This document shows, one piece after another, positions 8,370 to 16,035 of a stretch of 17,824 nt of DNA. Below the pieces are notes generated by a model, which saw nothing but the letters and a program-made list of their open reading frames with translations, was not told where the DNA came from and ran no database searches. Positions within the stretch are counted from its first letter, which is position 1; every line of letters starts with the position of its first letter. Source of the DNA: Waddliaceae bacterium (lineage in GTDB: Bacteria > Chlamydiota > Chlamydiia > Chlamydiales > SLFE01); the NCBI GenBank assembly GCA_007124415.1, contig SLFE01000206.1:1-17824 (forward strand), read 5' to 3'. The position numbers were made by a program, and so were the translations under genes.

Positions 8370-8383
8370 CATATTTTTAAATC

Positions 8384-9943
8384 ATGAATATCATTCAACC
8401 ATTCAGCACTCTTGACTCGAGAATATACAGATGGCCCGCGCTTGGCAGAGCGGCCGGCAGGCTCATGCAGTTTTCTGAATTTTTCGGCCTCAAGCTTGTC
8501 AAGACATGCGATTGGCTGGCGCACGGTTTTAAATCCGAGGAACGAAAATTTCAGGCCGAGCTTCTCAATCAAGGGGAAGAAGATTGCGATTTTCACCGGG
8601 ATTTGAGCAAGGAGAAAAAGTATCTTAAGACCTTAATCGAGGCCGGCATCGTTAAAGAACGGATAACGGCCGAAGATCATTTGGCGCGGGACGGCAAAAT
8701 TGCCCTGAATTCCGCATTTCTGGCGCTGACAAGCCCTGTCTCCATACCCGGAGCGGCCGCGGCCCTGGGGCTTCGGGCCCTGCTGCAAAATCAGATGAAT
8801 CCGCTGGTCGCTCTCGCCCCTAATTCCTATAAGGTTTGGAATGATGAGGCTCCTCTCTCTTTGTTTACCGCAAACATTGCCGGAACGGAGTTTCGCATTA
8901 TGGACTACATCAACGGAGTCTCTGCGACAAAGCCCCGTGTTGTGGAGTGGGGTCATTTCCTAAGCGATCTGATGCCGGACGTGATCTGTTTGCAGGAGGC
9001 CTTCGATGTCGATACTGTCTATGATCATATTGCGAAAAGGCTGCAGGATGAGGGGTATTATGTCGTGATGACGGCAAAAAGAGCCGAAACCCTTGGGATG
9101 ACAGCGGGGCTTTTGCTTGCCAGCCGGTATCCGATCGAATCTGTCGGTTTTCATGAATATACCGACGGGATGGGGGTGGATAAACGGGCCGCGAAAGGCG
9201 TTCTCACGGCTAGGATCGCTTTGAATGAGGATGTTTCAATCTGCGTTGCGACAACCCATATGCAGTCGGGCTATCCACGCGGATCACTTGAAGACCATGT
9301 TCAGTGGAAAAAAGAACAATTTGATCAGGCGACCAATTTTATCGCCGAATTCAATGAAAGTGCCGATGTTTGCGATGTCTTTCTCATCGGCGATTTCAAT
9401 GACGGCCGTTTTGATCAAAAGGGCATTGCCGAAGTCGACGGCAATTACCAATACCCTTCGATTGTCGAGGGGCTTTTGAATAAGGGGATCAAGGATCTCA
9501 CTGTTCCGAATCGGAATGACACCTTCGGCGATTATTACGAGCATGAGACGGACTTCGACCGCCATGACCCGGCAAATGTTGAGACGGGGTGCGCCAAAGG
9601 GACTTGTTTCAATACGGCCGCGCCGAGTTATCGGCACTTTGTCGATTTAGTCGCTTTGCAAGTCAAAAAGAAGGTTGAGCTGCCGATGAAGGTGCTCAAA
9701 CGGGATGTCAAGCTGCGATTAAGGGGCATTTCCATCGGAAATGAGCTGCTCGCAAAAAAAATAGACGACCGTATCCAGAAGTTGCGGCAAAGCATGTATG
9801 TCAAAACATGCGTTGTCGATCATGTCTGTTTGTTCAACAGGGCGGATAATGTATTTGATGCGGCCGGCTATGATTATGAAGTGATCACAAGGCCTGATCT
9901 GACCGATCACCGCAATCTTCTTTTAACTTTGTATCCGTTTTAA
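8384..9943 (+). CDS. EEP-superfamily phosphodiesterase, neutral sphingomyelinase-like
   Basis: 519 aa. Residues about 158-519 form an endonuclease/exonuclease/phosphatase domain with all expected catalytic positions: N164 (TANIAG), the metal-binding E205 (ICLQE), H292 in THMQ, D337 and N339 in GDFN, and D508/H509 in TDH near the C-terminus. The T-H-x-Q form resembles bacterial neutral sphingomyelinases more than DNase I or ExoIII, so cleavage of a phospho-head-group lipid is the best guess; a phosphoinositide phosphatase or nuclease is possible. Between GDFN and TDH there are about 170 residues, longer than in compact family members, including a basic stretch (about 400-470). Residues 1-150 are family-unassigned with a hydrophobic segment at about 111-134. 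No classical signal peptide is seen. An in-frame TAA just before the start leaves ATG 8384 as the first start; no ribosome-binding site is visible. Confidence 0.8.
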   Translation: MNIIQPFSTLDSRIYRWPALGRAAGRLMQFSEFFGLKLVKTCDWLAHGFKSEERKFQAELLNQGEEDCDFHRDLSKEKKYLKTLIEAGIVKERITAEDHLARDGKIALNSAFLALTSPVSIPGAAAALGLRALLQNQMNPLVALAPNSYKVWNDEAPLSLFTANIAGTEFRIMDYINGVSATKPRVVEWGHFLSDLMPDVICLQEAFDVDTVYDHIAKRLQDEGYYVVMTAKRAETLGMTAGLLLASRYPIESVGFHEYTDGMGVDKRAAKGVLTARIALNEDVSICVATTHMQSGYPRGSLEDHVQWKKEQFDQATNFIAEFNESADVCDVFLIGDFNDGRFDQKGIAEVDGNYQYPSIVEGLLNKGIKDLTVPNRNDTFGDYYEHETDFDRHDPANVETGCAKGTCFNTAAPSYRHFVDLVALQVKKKVELPMKVLKRDVKLRLRGISIGNELLAKKIDDRIQKLRQSMYVKTCVVDHVCLFNRADNVFDAAGYDYEVITRPDLTDHRNLLLTLYPF

Positions 9944-9980
9944 TACTTAAACTGCTGAATACAAATAAATTGTATCTTTG

Positions 9981-10009
9981 TTGACAGATATATACACCTA
10001 GCGTTATGC
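9981..10009 (+). promoter_or_regulatory. Candidate promoter for the SnoaL-like gene
   Basis: A perfect TTGACA at 9981-9986 is followed after 17 bases by a poor -10, TTATGC (10004-10009). A better TATAAC at 10016-10021 is too far from that -35, so the pairing is uncertain. Confidence 0.4.
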
Positions 10010-10063
10010 GTGGGGTATAACAAAACTGCCTACTTTAAAAAAATGCAGTAAAAGGAGCGGGTT

Positions 10064-10504
10064 ATGTCTGAAACAGAGAATGTTGCGGCGGCAAAGCGCC
10101 TGTATGAAGAAGTTTTTACCGGAGGGGATATTGCCGTTTTGAATTCTATTGCAATCGACGACCTGGTATTTCACGATCCGACAATGAAAGAATTTAGAGG
10201 GGGGTTGCAGACTTTTAAAGAACGGGAGGCCATGTTTTTTAATGCGTTTCCCGATAAAAAATCAACTATCGACGATTTGATTCCAAATGGCGATAAAGTG
10301 GTCGTCCGCTGGACGACGACGGGGACCCATCAAAATGAACTGCCCGGGGTCGCTCCGACTTTAAAGCCCATCAATGTTTCAGGTATTTCCATTCTGAGGT
10401 TTGATAATGGGAAAATAGCTGAAATCTGGCAATACTGGGATGAGCTTGCCCTACTTAATCAACTTGGAGTCCAGGTGCCGAAGGTTGCCGCAGAAACCCG
10501 CTAA
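10064..10504 (+). CDS. SnoaL-like / ester-cyclase family protein (NTF2 fold)
   Basis: 146 aa, a usual length for the SnoaL-like group. The pattern is that of the family: an N-terminal helix (NVAAAKRLYEEVFTGGD), a strand with V-F-H-D-P, a middle helix followed by DDLIPNGDKVVVRWTTTGTH (partial core), and the C-terminal strands ISILRFDNGKIAEIWQYWDE. Members are polyketide cyclases, ester hydrolases or binding proteins, so sequence alone gives no substrate. It is cytosolic. The start is well supported by AAGGAG at 10052-10057, seven bases before the ATG. It has its own candidate promoter. The lipase gene begins about 65 bases later with no terminator between, so the two may share a message. Confidence 0.85.
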   Translation: MSETENVAAAKRLYEEVFTGGDIAVLNSIAIDDLVFHDPTMKEFRGGLQTFKEREAMFFNAFPDKKSTIDDLIPNGDKVVVRWTTTGTHQNELPGVAPTLKPINVSGISILRFDNGKIAEIWQYWDELALLNQLGVQVPKVAAETR

Positions 10505-10571
10505 GCAGACTTGGCATTCACTTCTATTTCCACAGTGAGTATAACCGGGCTTTCAACCATTGCGGTTTAAT

Positions 10572-13553
10572 ATGCATGCGAGCGCCTCTTTGAAAACTGC
10601 ATCGGGACTGCACAGAATCGATGACCATCGATTTTTGTATCGAACTGAAGAAGACCGGCCGGTCATTGTCAATGTAGCCGGCATCTACGATGACGGTCAT
10701 TTGTGCTACAGGGTGGCTTCTGCCGCCCGCAAACTGCTGCAGGAAGAGGGCGAGGCGGTTTCCCAGCCTTTTTCGATCGGCGGCAGGTCCTGGAAAATCC
10801 TTCCGAAGTCCGATCCCGGAGGCCGTTTTTGGTCTTTGATCAACCGCGTTCAAAAGATTTTTTTCGACACGCACGCCAAGGAATTTGAAGTTACTGAGTT
10901 GACTTATTTCGGAAACTGGTTCGGGGGGCGGAGCAGGATTGAAAATGTTTCTCTTTCCCTTTCCGATTTTTTTTATATATCAGGGATCAATGACGAGCAA
11001 TTCTCGCTTGCCGACGCTCCCTATCAAGCGCTGCCGTTTACCGATCCGTTCACCGCTCTTGCCGCCGCCGCCTACCAGCAGTACGAGTCTTGTTATCGGA
11101 ACAAAGACAGGTTTTCCCTTGCCGACTGCGACACGCGCATCGTGTATGACAAGGGGTTGTTCAGACTTGTCGATAAGGACGATCCTTTGGCCGTAAATGA
11201 AAAGGCGGTAAAGCAAACAGCCGCCATGTATTTGAACTATATCCGAAAAATGTACGGGGAGAAGAAAATTGAGGAGGTGGATTTTCGGTACGGACTGAAT
11301 CTCGATCGCTTGTCGAAGGGGAAGATCGGATTGACTCCCGAGCATGTCTACCGCGTCAATATCGGGGTCAATTATGTCGAAATGGAAAATATCCGGGAAA
11401 CCTGGAGCGCGCTTTACTCGCTCTATCACAGGCCGAATGATGTCCATTACAAAGTTCCGCTTGATTCTTACCTCGAAACTATTTCTGATAATTTCCTTCC
11501 CGGCAGGGTGAAGCGTTCGATTTACCGCTTGCTTCGGGACGCGAAAGGGTGCGATCCGAACAAGGGGGATTTGATCGACTGGCTTCATTCATTGGTTTTT
11601 AAAAAAAGCTTCGAATCGATCACTCTTGACGATCTCAATACATTGATTCATTTAATACTTCCGGACAAAGATGGTTATGAACGTTCTTTGACCGGGAGGA
11701 AAATCTACGGCTTCATCCGAAGCTATTATACTAACGCCGACTACGGCGAATATAAACCTTGGGTCGATCAACAGGAATTGCTGCAGACCATCTACAGGCT
11801 TTTGAATCAGCCAAGCGAGGATTTTTTTCTGGAAAAGCTGTGCCATGTTGTGGTGAAAAAACACTTGGCAAGGGAGCTTCCCGGAGGCGACTTTCGTGTG
11901 GGCGCCATCATTCCGGCTCCTTGCGATCCCGATGAAAAGCAGAACTGGTACAAGGTGACAAGCTGCGTGAGCACTCCGCAGGGCATGCACAGCTATACAT
12001 TGGAAAGTGTTTTGCCGCACTGCCCTTTGAGTAAAATCAAGCTTTACCGCAGCACATCCCACAATGGATATGCCCTCCGTTCCGCCTCGTCTGTGTTGAA
12101 TGATTTGAATGGTCTGAACTCGCCCGGTTATGAGGGCAAGGGGCTCTCCGATTCTTATGAAGTTCCTTTTTTTTATGAAAGTTCAATTCCCTTGTGGACA
12201 GCTTACGCGCTGTTGGCCGGAAGAATGCTGCCCGCAAGTCTTGATGAGGCCTACAATTATCTTTGCAAGGCCAACCGTTCGCTTGATTATCTGTCGACAA
12301 AAGAGCACCAGAAAAGGAATCTGCGCCAAATTATTCGAAAGCACGACGCCATTCTCAATGAGCTTTACCGGTTGTCCTGGGCAAGTTGGAGCAGCTTCTC
12401 CACTTACGCGGCTTTGCATGAATATTTGACGACAGGATTTGACGACAACCGGGAAAGGGAAGAGCAGCTTGGCTGCGATCTTTATAAACAGCTGGCGCAA
12501 TTTTCCAAAGAAGAGCAGGAGCCCAAAAGAAAATGGGCCATAGTCAAACTGAAGGACGAGCTTTACCGTCATGTGATTTTTTATTGTGAAGAGGTCAGGA
12601 TCGAAAACCTGAAAAAGGCGCAGAGCAAATATCAGGATATTCTGGAATATGAAAAAACATTTCCCCAAATTACCGATCCCGATACGCGTCTTGCCCATCT
12701 TTATGATTGGGTGGAGAAGCTTGAAGCCATCGCCAAGGAACAGAACGAAAATATCGAATCGAAAACCCCTTGCGATCTTATTCTGGCCGGCCATAGCCTT
12801 GGAGGGGCTTGCGCCGAGCTTCAACTTGTCCACAATTTTGTCGATCGCGACAGGATGCCGCTCCCGGGCCATCGGTGCCTCGGCTACTTTTTAGATGACC
12901 CTGCCATCAATGACGAAGACAACGAAAGGTTTAAAAATTGGGGATGGAATCATAGGGAGTTGTTTGAGAAGCTGAATGCAGGCTTCGCCTTAAAAAGACG
13001 GCAGGAGGCAGGCGATATTGTCCCATTGGCCGGAGAGGTTCACTTGGGGGCGACGTTTAGCGAAAAAGAAGATCAGCGGCTGAAGGAGTGGCTCGATTTT
13101 GATTTCCGCTTGCGCGAGAGGAAGAATGAGGCGAAAAACTTGGCGATAGCCCTTTCCGCCTGCGCCCATGAAACGCAGTTCGAAGAAGGCGAGGAAGGCA
13201 TTGACTACCTGGAAACGAGGTATTCAAGCGAGGTTCAGGGACTGTTTGACACAAGGTCGGGGTTTTATACCGTCTATGATGAAGAAAAGGACGGCTTCAT
13301 TCGGAAGGACTTCGAGCCGGAAGTCAGTCAGGAAAAATGGGATGCCTTAAGGGAAAAATGGAATCTGGACTCTCTTTACTCAACTTTTGAGAGCGAGTGG
13401 TTTCGCACGCACCGCTATTGCTCTTTGTTCTATTATCTATTGATGGGAAGCGATGCCGACAGCCGCATCAGCCGGTGCGTCGACGACAAAGGGATTTTTG
13501 CCGTCGACGAAAAGGGGGTCGTTTCGAAACAGCTTGCCAAGGTTAGCAATTAA
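10572..13553 (+). CDS. Large protein with class 3 lipase (alpha/beta hydrolase) domain
   Basis: 993 aa from ATG 10572; a TTG at 10560 is the only other start allowed by the in-frame TAA at 10542, and neither has a clear ribosome-binding site. The C-terminal half looks like a class 3 lipase: YRSTS at 492-496 in the place of the F-R-G-T oxyanion strand, the nucleophile elbow GHSLGG at 740-745 with Ser742, then AGDIVPLAGEVHLG with candidate acid D815, and THRYCS near 946-951 with candidate H947. About 245 residues separate YRSTS and GHSLGG, far more than in compact lipases, and this stretch is helix-rich and charged (about 570-725). The N-terminal 480 residues match nothing I recognise. No signal peptide is seen. 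Lipid ester hydrolysis is the likely role; the target is unknown. The last 11 bases overlap the convergent M48 gene. Confidence 0.75.
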   Translation: MHASASLKTASGLHRIDDHRFLYRTEEDRPVIVNVAGIYDDGHLCYRVASAARKLLQEEGEAVSQPFSIGGRSWKILPKSDPGGRFWSLINRVQKIFFDTHAKEFEVTELTYFGNWFGGRSRIENVSLSLSDFFYISGINDEQFSLADAPYQALPFTDPFTALAAAAYQQYESCYRNKDRFSLADCDTRIVYDKGLFRLVDKDDPLAVNEKAVKQTAAMYLNYIRKMYGEKKIEEVDFRYGLNLDRLSKGKIGLTPEHVYRVNIGVNYVEMENIRETWSALYSLYHRPNDVHYKVPLDSYLETISDNFLPGRVKRSIYRLLRDAKGCDPNKGDLIDWLHSLVFKKSFESITLDDLNTLIHLILPDKDGYERSLTGRKIYGFIRSYYTNADYGEYKPWVDQQELLQTIYRLLNQPSEDFFLEKLCHVVVKKHLARELPGGDFRVGAIIPAPCDPDEKQNWYKVTSCVSTPQGMHSYTLESVLPHCPLSKIKLYRSTSHNGYALRSASSVLNDLNGLNSPGYEGKGLSDSYEVPFFYESSIPLWTAYALLAGRMLPASLDEAYNYLCKANRSLDYLSTKEHQKRNLRQIIRKHDAILNELYRLSWASWSSFSTYAALHEYLTTGFDDNREREEQLGCDLYKQLAQFSKEEQEPKRKWAIVKLKDELYRHVIFYCEEVRIENLKKAQSKYQDILEYEKTFPQITDPDTRLAHLYDWVEKLEAIAKEQNENIESKTPCDLILAGHSLGGACAELQLVHNFVDRDRMPLPGHRCLGYFLDDPAINDEDNERFKNWGWNHRELFEKLNAGFALKRRQEAGDIVPLAGEVHLGATFSEKEDQRLKEWLDFDFRLRERKNEAKNLAIALSACAHETQFEEGEEGIDYLETRYSSEVQGLFDTRSGFYTVYDEEKDGFIRKDFEPEVSQEKWDALREKWNLDSLYSTFESEWFRTHRYCSLFYYLLMGSDADSRISRCVDDKGIFAVDEKGVVSKQLAKVSN

Positions 13554-14532
13554 CGGTCTCCAAGCCCCAGAGAGAGATTTTTTTGTATGCGTTTATACAT
13601 TGGTTCACGCGTTCCTGCGATGGAGGATGGGTGGAAAAAAGGGCCAGCGCCTTGTTTCCTTTTCCGAAGTTGTCGACAAACATCTGCTGCACATAGACGG
13701 CGCCTGCGGGATTATAACCGGCTCTTGCGGCGTATTTCATGCCGATTCTGTCGGATTGAAATTCATGAGAGTGCCCGTATTTGTTTTGGGCAAAATAATT
13801 GCCGAGATTCCAAAACACATCGAATATTGATGTCGAGATGGTTGCGGCAGTATTGGCTTTTCGATTAAGGCTTGCCTGATTGATCCTTTCTTTTCCTTTT
13901 TTTGAATTTTGCTCATTCTGGATTACCTTGCTGCGGACAAAGATTCCGAGCGAGAAGCTGAGCACTCTTCCGGTCAGCCAGAGAAGAATGGCCGTTTGTA
14001 TCTTCATGGCGCTGTGGCCCGCGCTTGCGTGGGTGATTTCATGGCCGAGAACCGCTGCGATTTTGTCCTCAAGATCAACGTCATCGACGTTAAAGCCATC
14101 GATGTTGACATTGTCTTCTTTCAATTTATCTATCAGCCCTCTGGTGATGACAATTTTTCCGCCTGGCAAACAGAAAGCATTCACAACATTGGAATCCAAG
14201 ACGCGGAATTCATAATCAAGATCTTTTCGATCGCAGGCTTCCACGAGTTTGTCGAATATGGGTTTGTAGTCATCTGTTAAATCATTGTCTACCCTGGACT
14301 GAGGGCAGAGGGAGTTGTAGAAACTCTCTCCATAGGCTTTCTCAAGCTTTGTCGGAATAACGCGGAACTGACGGGATTTGGTGACAGGATTGAGCGGGAA
14401 AATCGCATTGAATATTTTGCAGGCGATTGCTGCTATTTTAGCGCAGATCTTTGTGCAAAGCGCCGAAGTTCGCTTAGCTGCTGTGTCGGCACAACAAGCG
14501 GCATGATTGTAGGCAACGGATACTGAATTCAT
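13543..14532 (-). CDS. M48-family zinc metalloprotease
   Basis: 329 aa. HEITH at 164-168 supplies two zinc-binding histidines and the catalytic glutamate. The third ligand is probably E257 in HEFQSDRIG, with D261 in the usual E-x-x-x-D arrangement. NAFCLPGGKIVITRGL (118-133) and STHPPSQER (300-308) are M48 marks. Hydrophobic stretches at about 29-47 and 178-199 suggest membrane association. The first 40 residues hold five cysteines, unusual for a plain signal peptide. M48 enzymes act in envelope protein quality control or assembly, and this is the general inference here. The start has AGGAG at 14540-14544, seven bases upstream. The FadL-type gene lies upstream on the same strand with 94 bases between; no terminator is evident, so they may be co-transcribed. 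Confidence 0.88.
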   Translation of the reverse strand: MNSVSVAYNHAACCADTAAKRTSALCTKICAKIAAIACKIFNAIFPLNPVTKSRQFRVIPTKLEKAYGESFYNSLCPQSRVDNDLTDDYKPIFDKLVEACDRKDLDYEFRVLDSNVVNAFCLPGGKIVITRGLIDKLKEDNVNIDGFNVDDVDLEDKIAAVLGHEITHASAGHSAMKIQTAILLWLTGRVLSFSLGIFVRSKVIQNEQNSKKGKERINQASLNRKANTAATISTSIFDVFWNLGNYFAQNKYGHSHEFQSDRIGMKYAARAGYNPAGAVYVQQMFVDNFGKGNKALALFSTHPPSQERVNQCINAYKKISLWGLETVNC

Positions 14533-14626
14533 CTTTTGGCTCCTATTTTAGATTCAATTCGGCGTTGAATTTAATATATGTTAATTAAAAGTGTATGAAG
14601 CAAAGATTAAGGTTGTGTAAATTTAG

Positions 14627-15970
14627 CTAAAACTCGGCAGTGAGGGATGCAGAAAGTATGTCTGCCTTTGTTTCGACTCGGCCTGTCAGGCTTCCTCTTT
14701 GGGAATTGCCTTTGCGAGAGGGATCTTGATCGATTGAAATTTCGGTGTGGAAGGTGTGAAGCCATGCGGCGTCAAAAAAGATGTACCCCTGATAATGGCA
14801 CCCCCATCCGAGGCTTATCGATCCGTTCGAGCTGCCAAATAGCAAAGGCATTTGCGCATCTCTTTCGACCGGATTATCTTGATACATTCCTCCTAAGGAG
14901 GCATACCAGTCGTTGACGGGATGATAATACTTCACTCCGGCTGAAACGGAAGGGGCGTTTCTCCATCCCGATTTGGCGAGGACGGCGTTCAGGTCGGGGT
15001 TTCCGCCGAAATCCACGATGATATCGCCCGAACCCTCCCACTCGCGCAAGGCGATGCTGCCGGTCGCTTCCCAGCATTCATTGTGATAGTAATAAATGCC
15101 TCCTATTATAGTCGATGGAGTGACGAGTTGGATTTCGGGGCTGCGGGCTTGGCTGTATTGCCCTGTTACGTTATTGACCTCTCTTCCCATCTCGGAGAGC
15201 TCGAATCGCGAGGACGCGCAGATTTTGTGGCACACCCTTGACCGGTAGCTTACTCCGAGCCTTAAATACCAGCACGGCTCGAAGGCTGCCCCGAAAACCC
15301 AGCCGCTGCCCCAGTTGGAGCCATTGACGGACATGAAGCCGTCCTGCTCTCCGGGAACGGCCCCGGGGATTTGGAGCTGCTGGCCCAGTGATCCGAAGTC
15401 GACCGCCTGCTCATACTTTAGGCTCATGCTTTGAAATTGCGGACCGATTCCGAAATAGAAGGTATCGTGGATGTTCCATGAGAGGGTAGGAGAAATGTTG
15501 ACGCCGATCATTTCGAGCCTTGTTCCGTAGTAGCGGCCTGTCCAGTCGTGAGCGTAGGTTGTTTTTTTTCTCCAAGGGGTTGTGATCGCCACACCCAAAT
15601 GAAATATTTTGTTGAGGACGTACGAGCCGTAAAGCGCGCCGCCTCCCATATGGGGCGAGACCCTGCCGGGATCGCCGACTCCGGTTATCTCATCGCCGGT
15701 AAAGGTCAGTCCGTTGCCGTTTTTGAAAGTGTCGTTGGATAGGAGGAGGCTGCCCACTCCGGCGACCTGATCATCGTAGAAGTAGGCGGTGACGGCAGGG
15801 TTGAAAAATTGCTGGGTGATGTCTTCAAAGCCTGCAGGAGCGCTAGCAAAGGAAGTTCCCATCGCTGAGGGCGAGACTGCGGGGAAATAAAACAATTCGG
15901 AGCGGCACGGAGCGGAATAAAAGCCTAGGCAGGTCAATGAAACCAGAATGAGTCGATATAAGTTGTACAT
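14627..15970 (-). CDS. FadL/OmpP1/TodX-family outer-membrane transporter
   Basis: 447 aa. Residues 1-24 are a signal peptide (MYNLYRLILVSLTCLGFYSA). The mature start has the family's N-terminal hatch pattern: S-A-M-G-T-S-F-A-S-A, then EDITQQFFNPAV (49-60), where the F-F-N-P-A is diagnostic. The remainder alternates amphipathic strands with G-rich and aromatic turns and ends in phenylalanine, as outer-membrane beta-barrels do. Family members take up long-chain fatty acids or other hydrophobic compounds across the outer membrane. Here it lies near a lipase and a sphingomyelinase-like gene, so fatty acids are a fair guess. Its ribosome-binding GGGGA sits inside a long hairpin immediately upstream, suggesting translational control. 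It follows an exported-protein gene on the same strand by 65 bases. Confidence 0.88.
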   Translation of the reverse strand: MYNLYRLILVSLTCLGFYSAPCRSELFYFPAVSPSAMGTSFASAPAGFEDITQQFFNPAVTAYFYDDQVAGVGSLLLSNDTFKNGNGLTFTGDEITGVGDPGRVSPHMGGGALYGSYVLNKIFHLGVAITTPWRKKTTYAHDWTGRYYGTRLEMIGVNISPTLSWNIHDTFYFGIGPQFQSMSLKYEQAVDFGSLGQQLQIPGAVPGEQDGFMSVNGSNWGSGWVFGAAFEPCWYLRLGVSYRSRVCHKICASSRFELSEMGREVNNVTGQYSQARSPEIQLVTPSTIIGGIYYYHNECWEATGSIALREWEGSGDIIVDFGGNPDLNAVLAKSGWRNAPSVSAGVKYYHPVNDWYASLGGMYQDNPVERDAQMPLLFGSSNGSISLGWGCHYQGYIFFDAAWLHTFHTEISIDQDPSRKGNSQRGSLTGRVETKADILSASLTAEF

Positions 15971-15972
15971 TT

Positions 15973-16020
15973 AAGTCCCCGGCTAAGATTCTCAAAAGAA
16001 TCTTTATAAGCCAAGGACTT
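15973..16020 (-). promoter_or_regulatory. Long 5' leader hairpin that buries the fadL-like ribosome-binding site
   Basis: Nested inverted repeats: AAGTCC/GGACTT (15973-15978 with 16015-16020), GGCT/AGCC (15981-15984 with 16009-16012), and AAGATTCT/AGAATCTT (15985-15992 with 15997-16004) around a four-base loop, with a TATA bulge. The two unmatched pairs become G-U wobble pairs in the minus-strand RNA. The outer arm contains the GGGGA before the ATG at 15970. No T-run follows, so this is not a typical terminator. Confidence 0.65.
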
Positions 16021-16035
16021 GTTTATGTAAATCCT

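Noticed and set aside
9959..9975. Inverted repeat ATACAA/TTGTAT after the sphingomyelinase-like gene
   Set aside because: Six AT-rich pairs without a T-run are too weak to call a terminator.
10980..12872. Long minus-strand open frames (202 and 229 codons) inside the lipase gene
   Set aside because: They are shadows of the lipase coding frame, with no domain, signal or ribosome-binding site.
14552..14570. ATTCAA/TTGAAT inverted repeat upstream of the M48 gene as an operator
   Set aside because: A six-base arm in AT-rich DNA is likely by chance, and no recognised operator matches.
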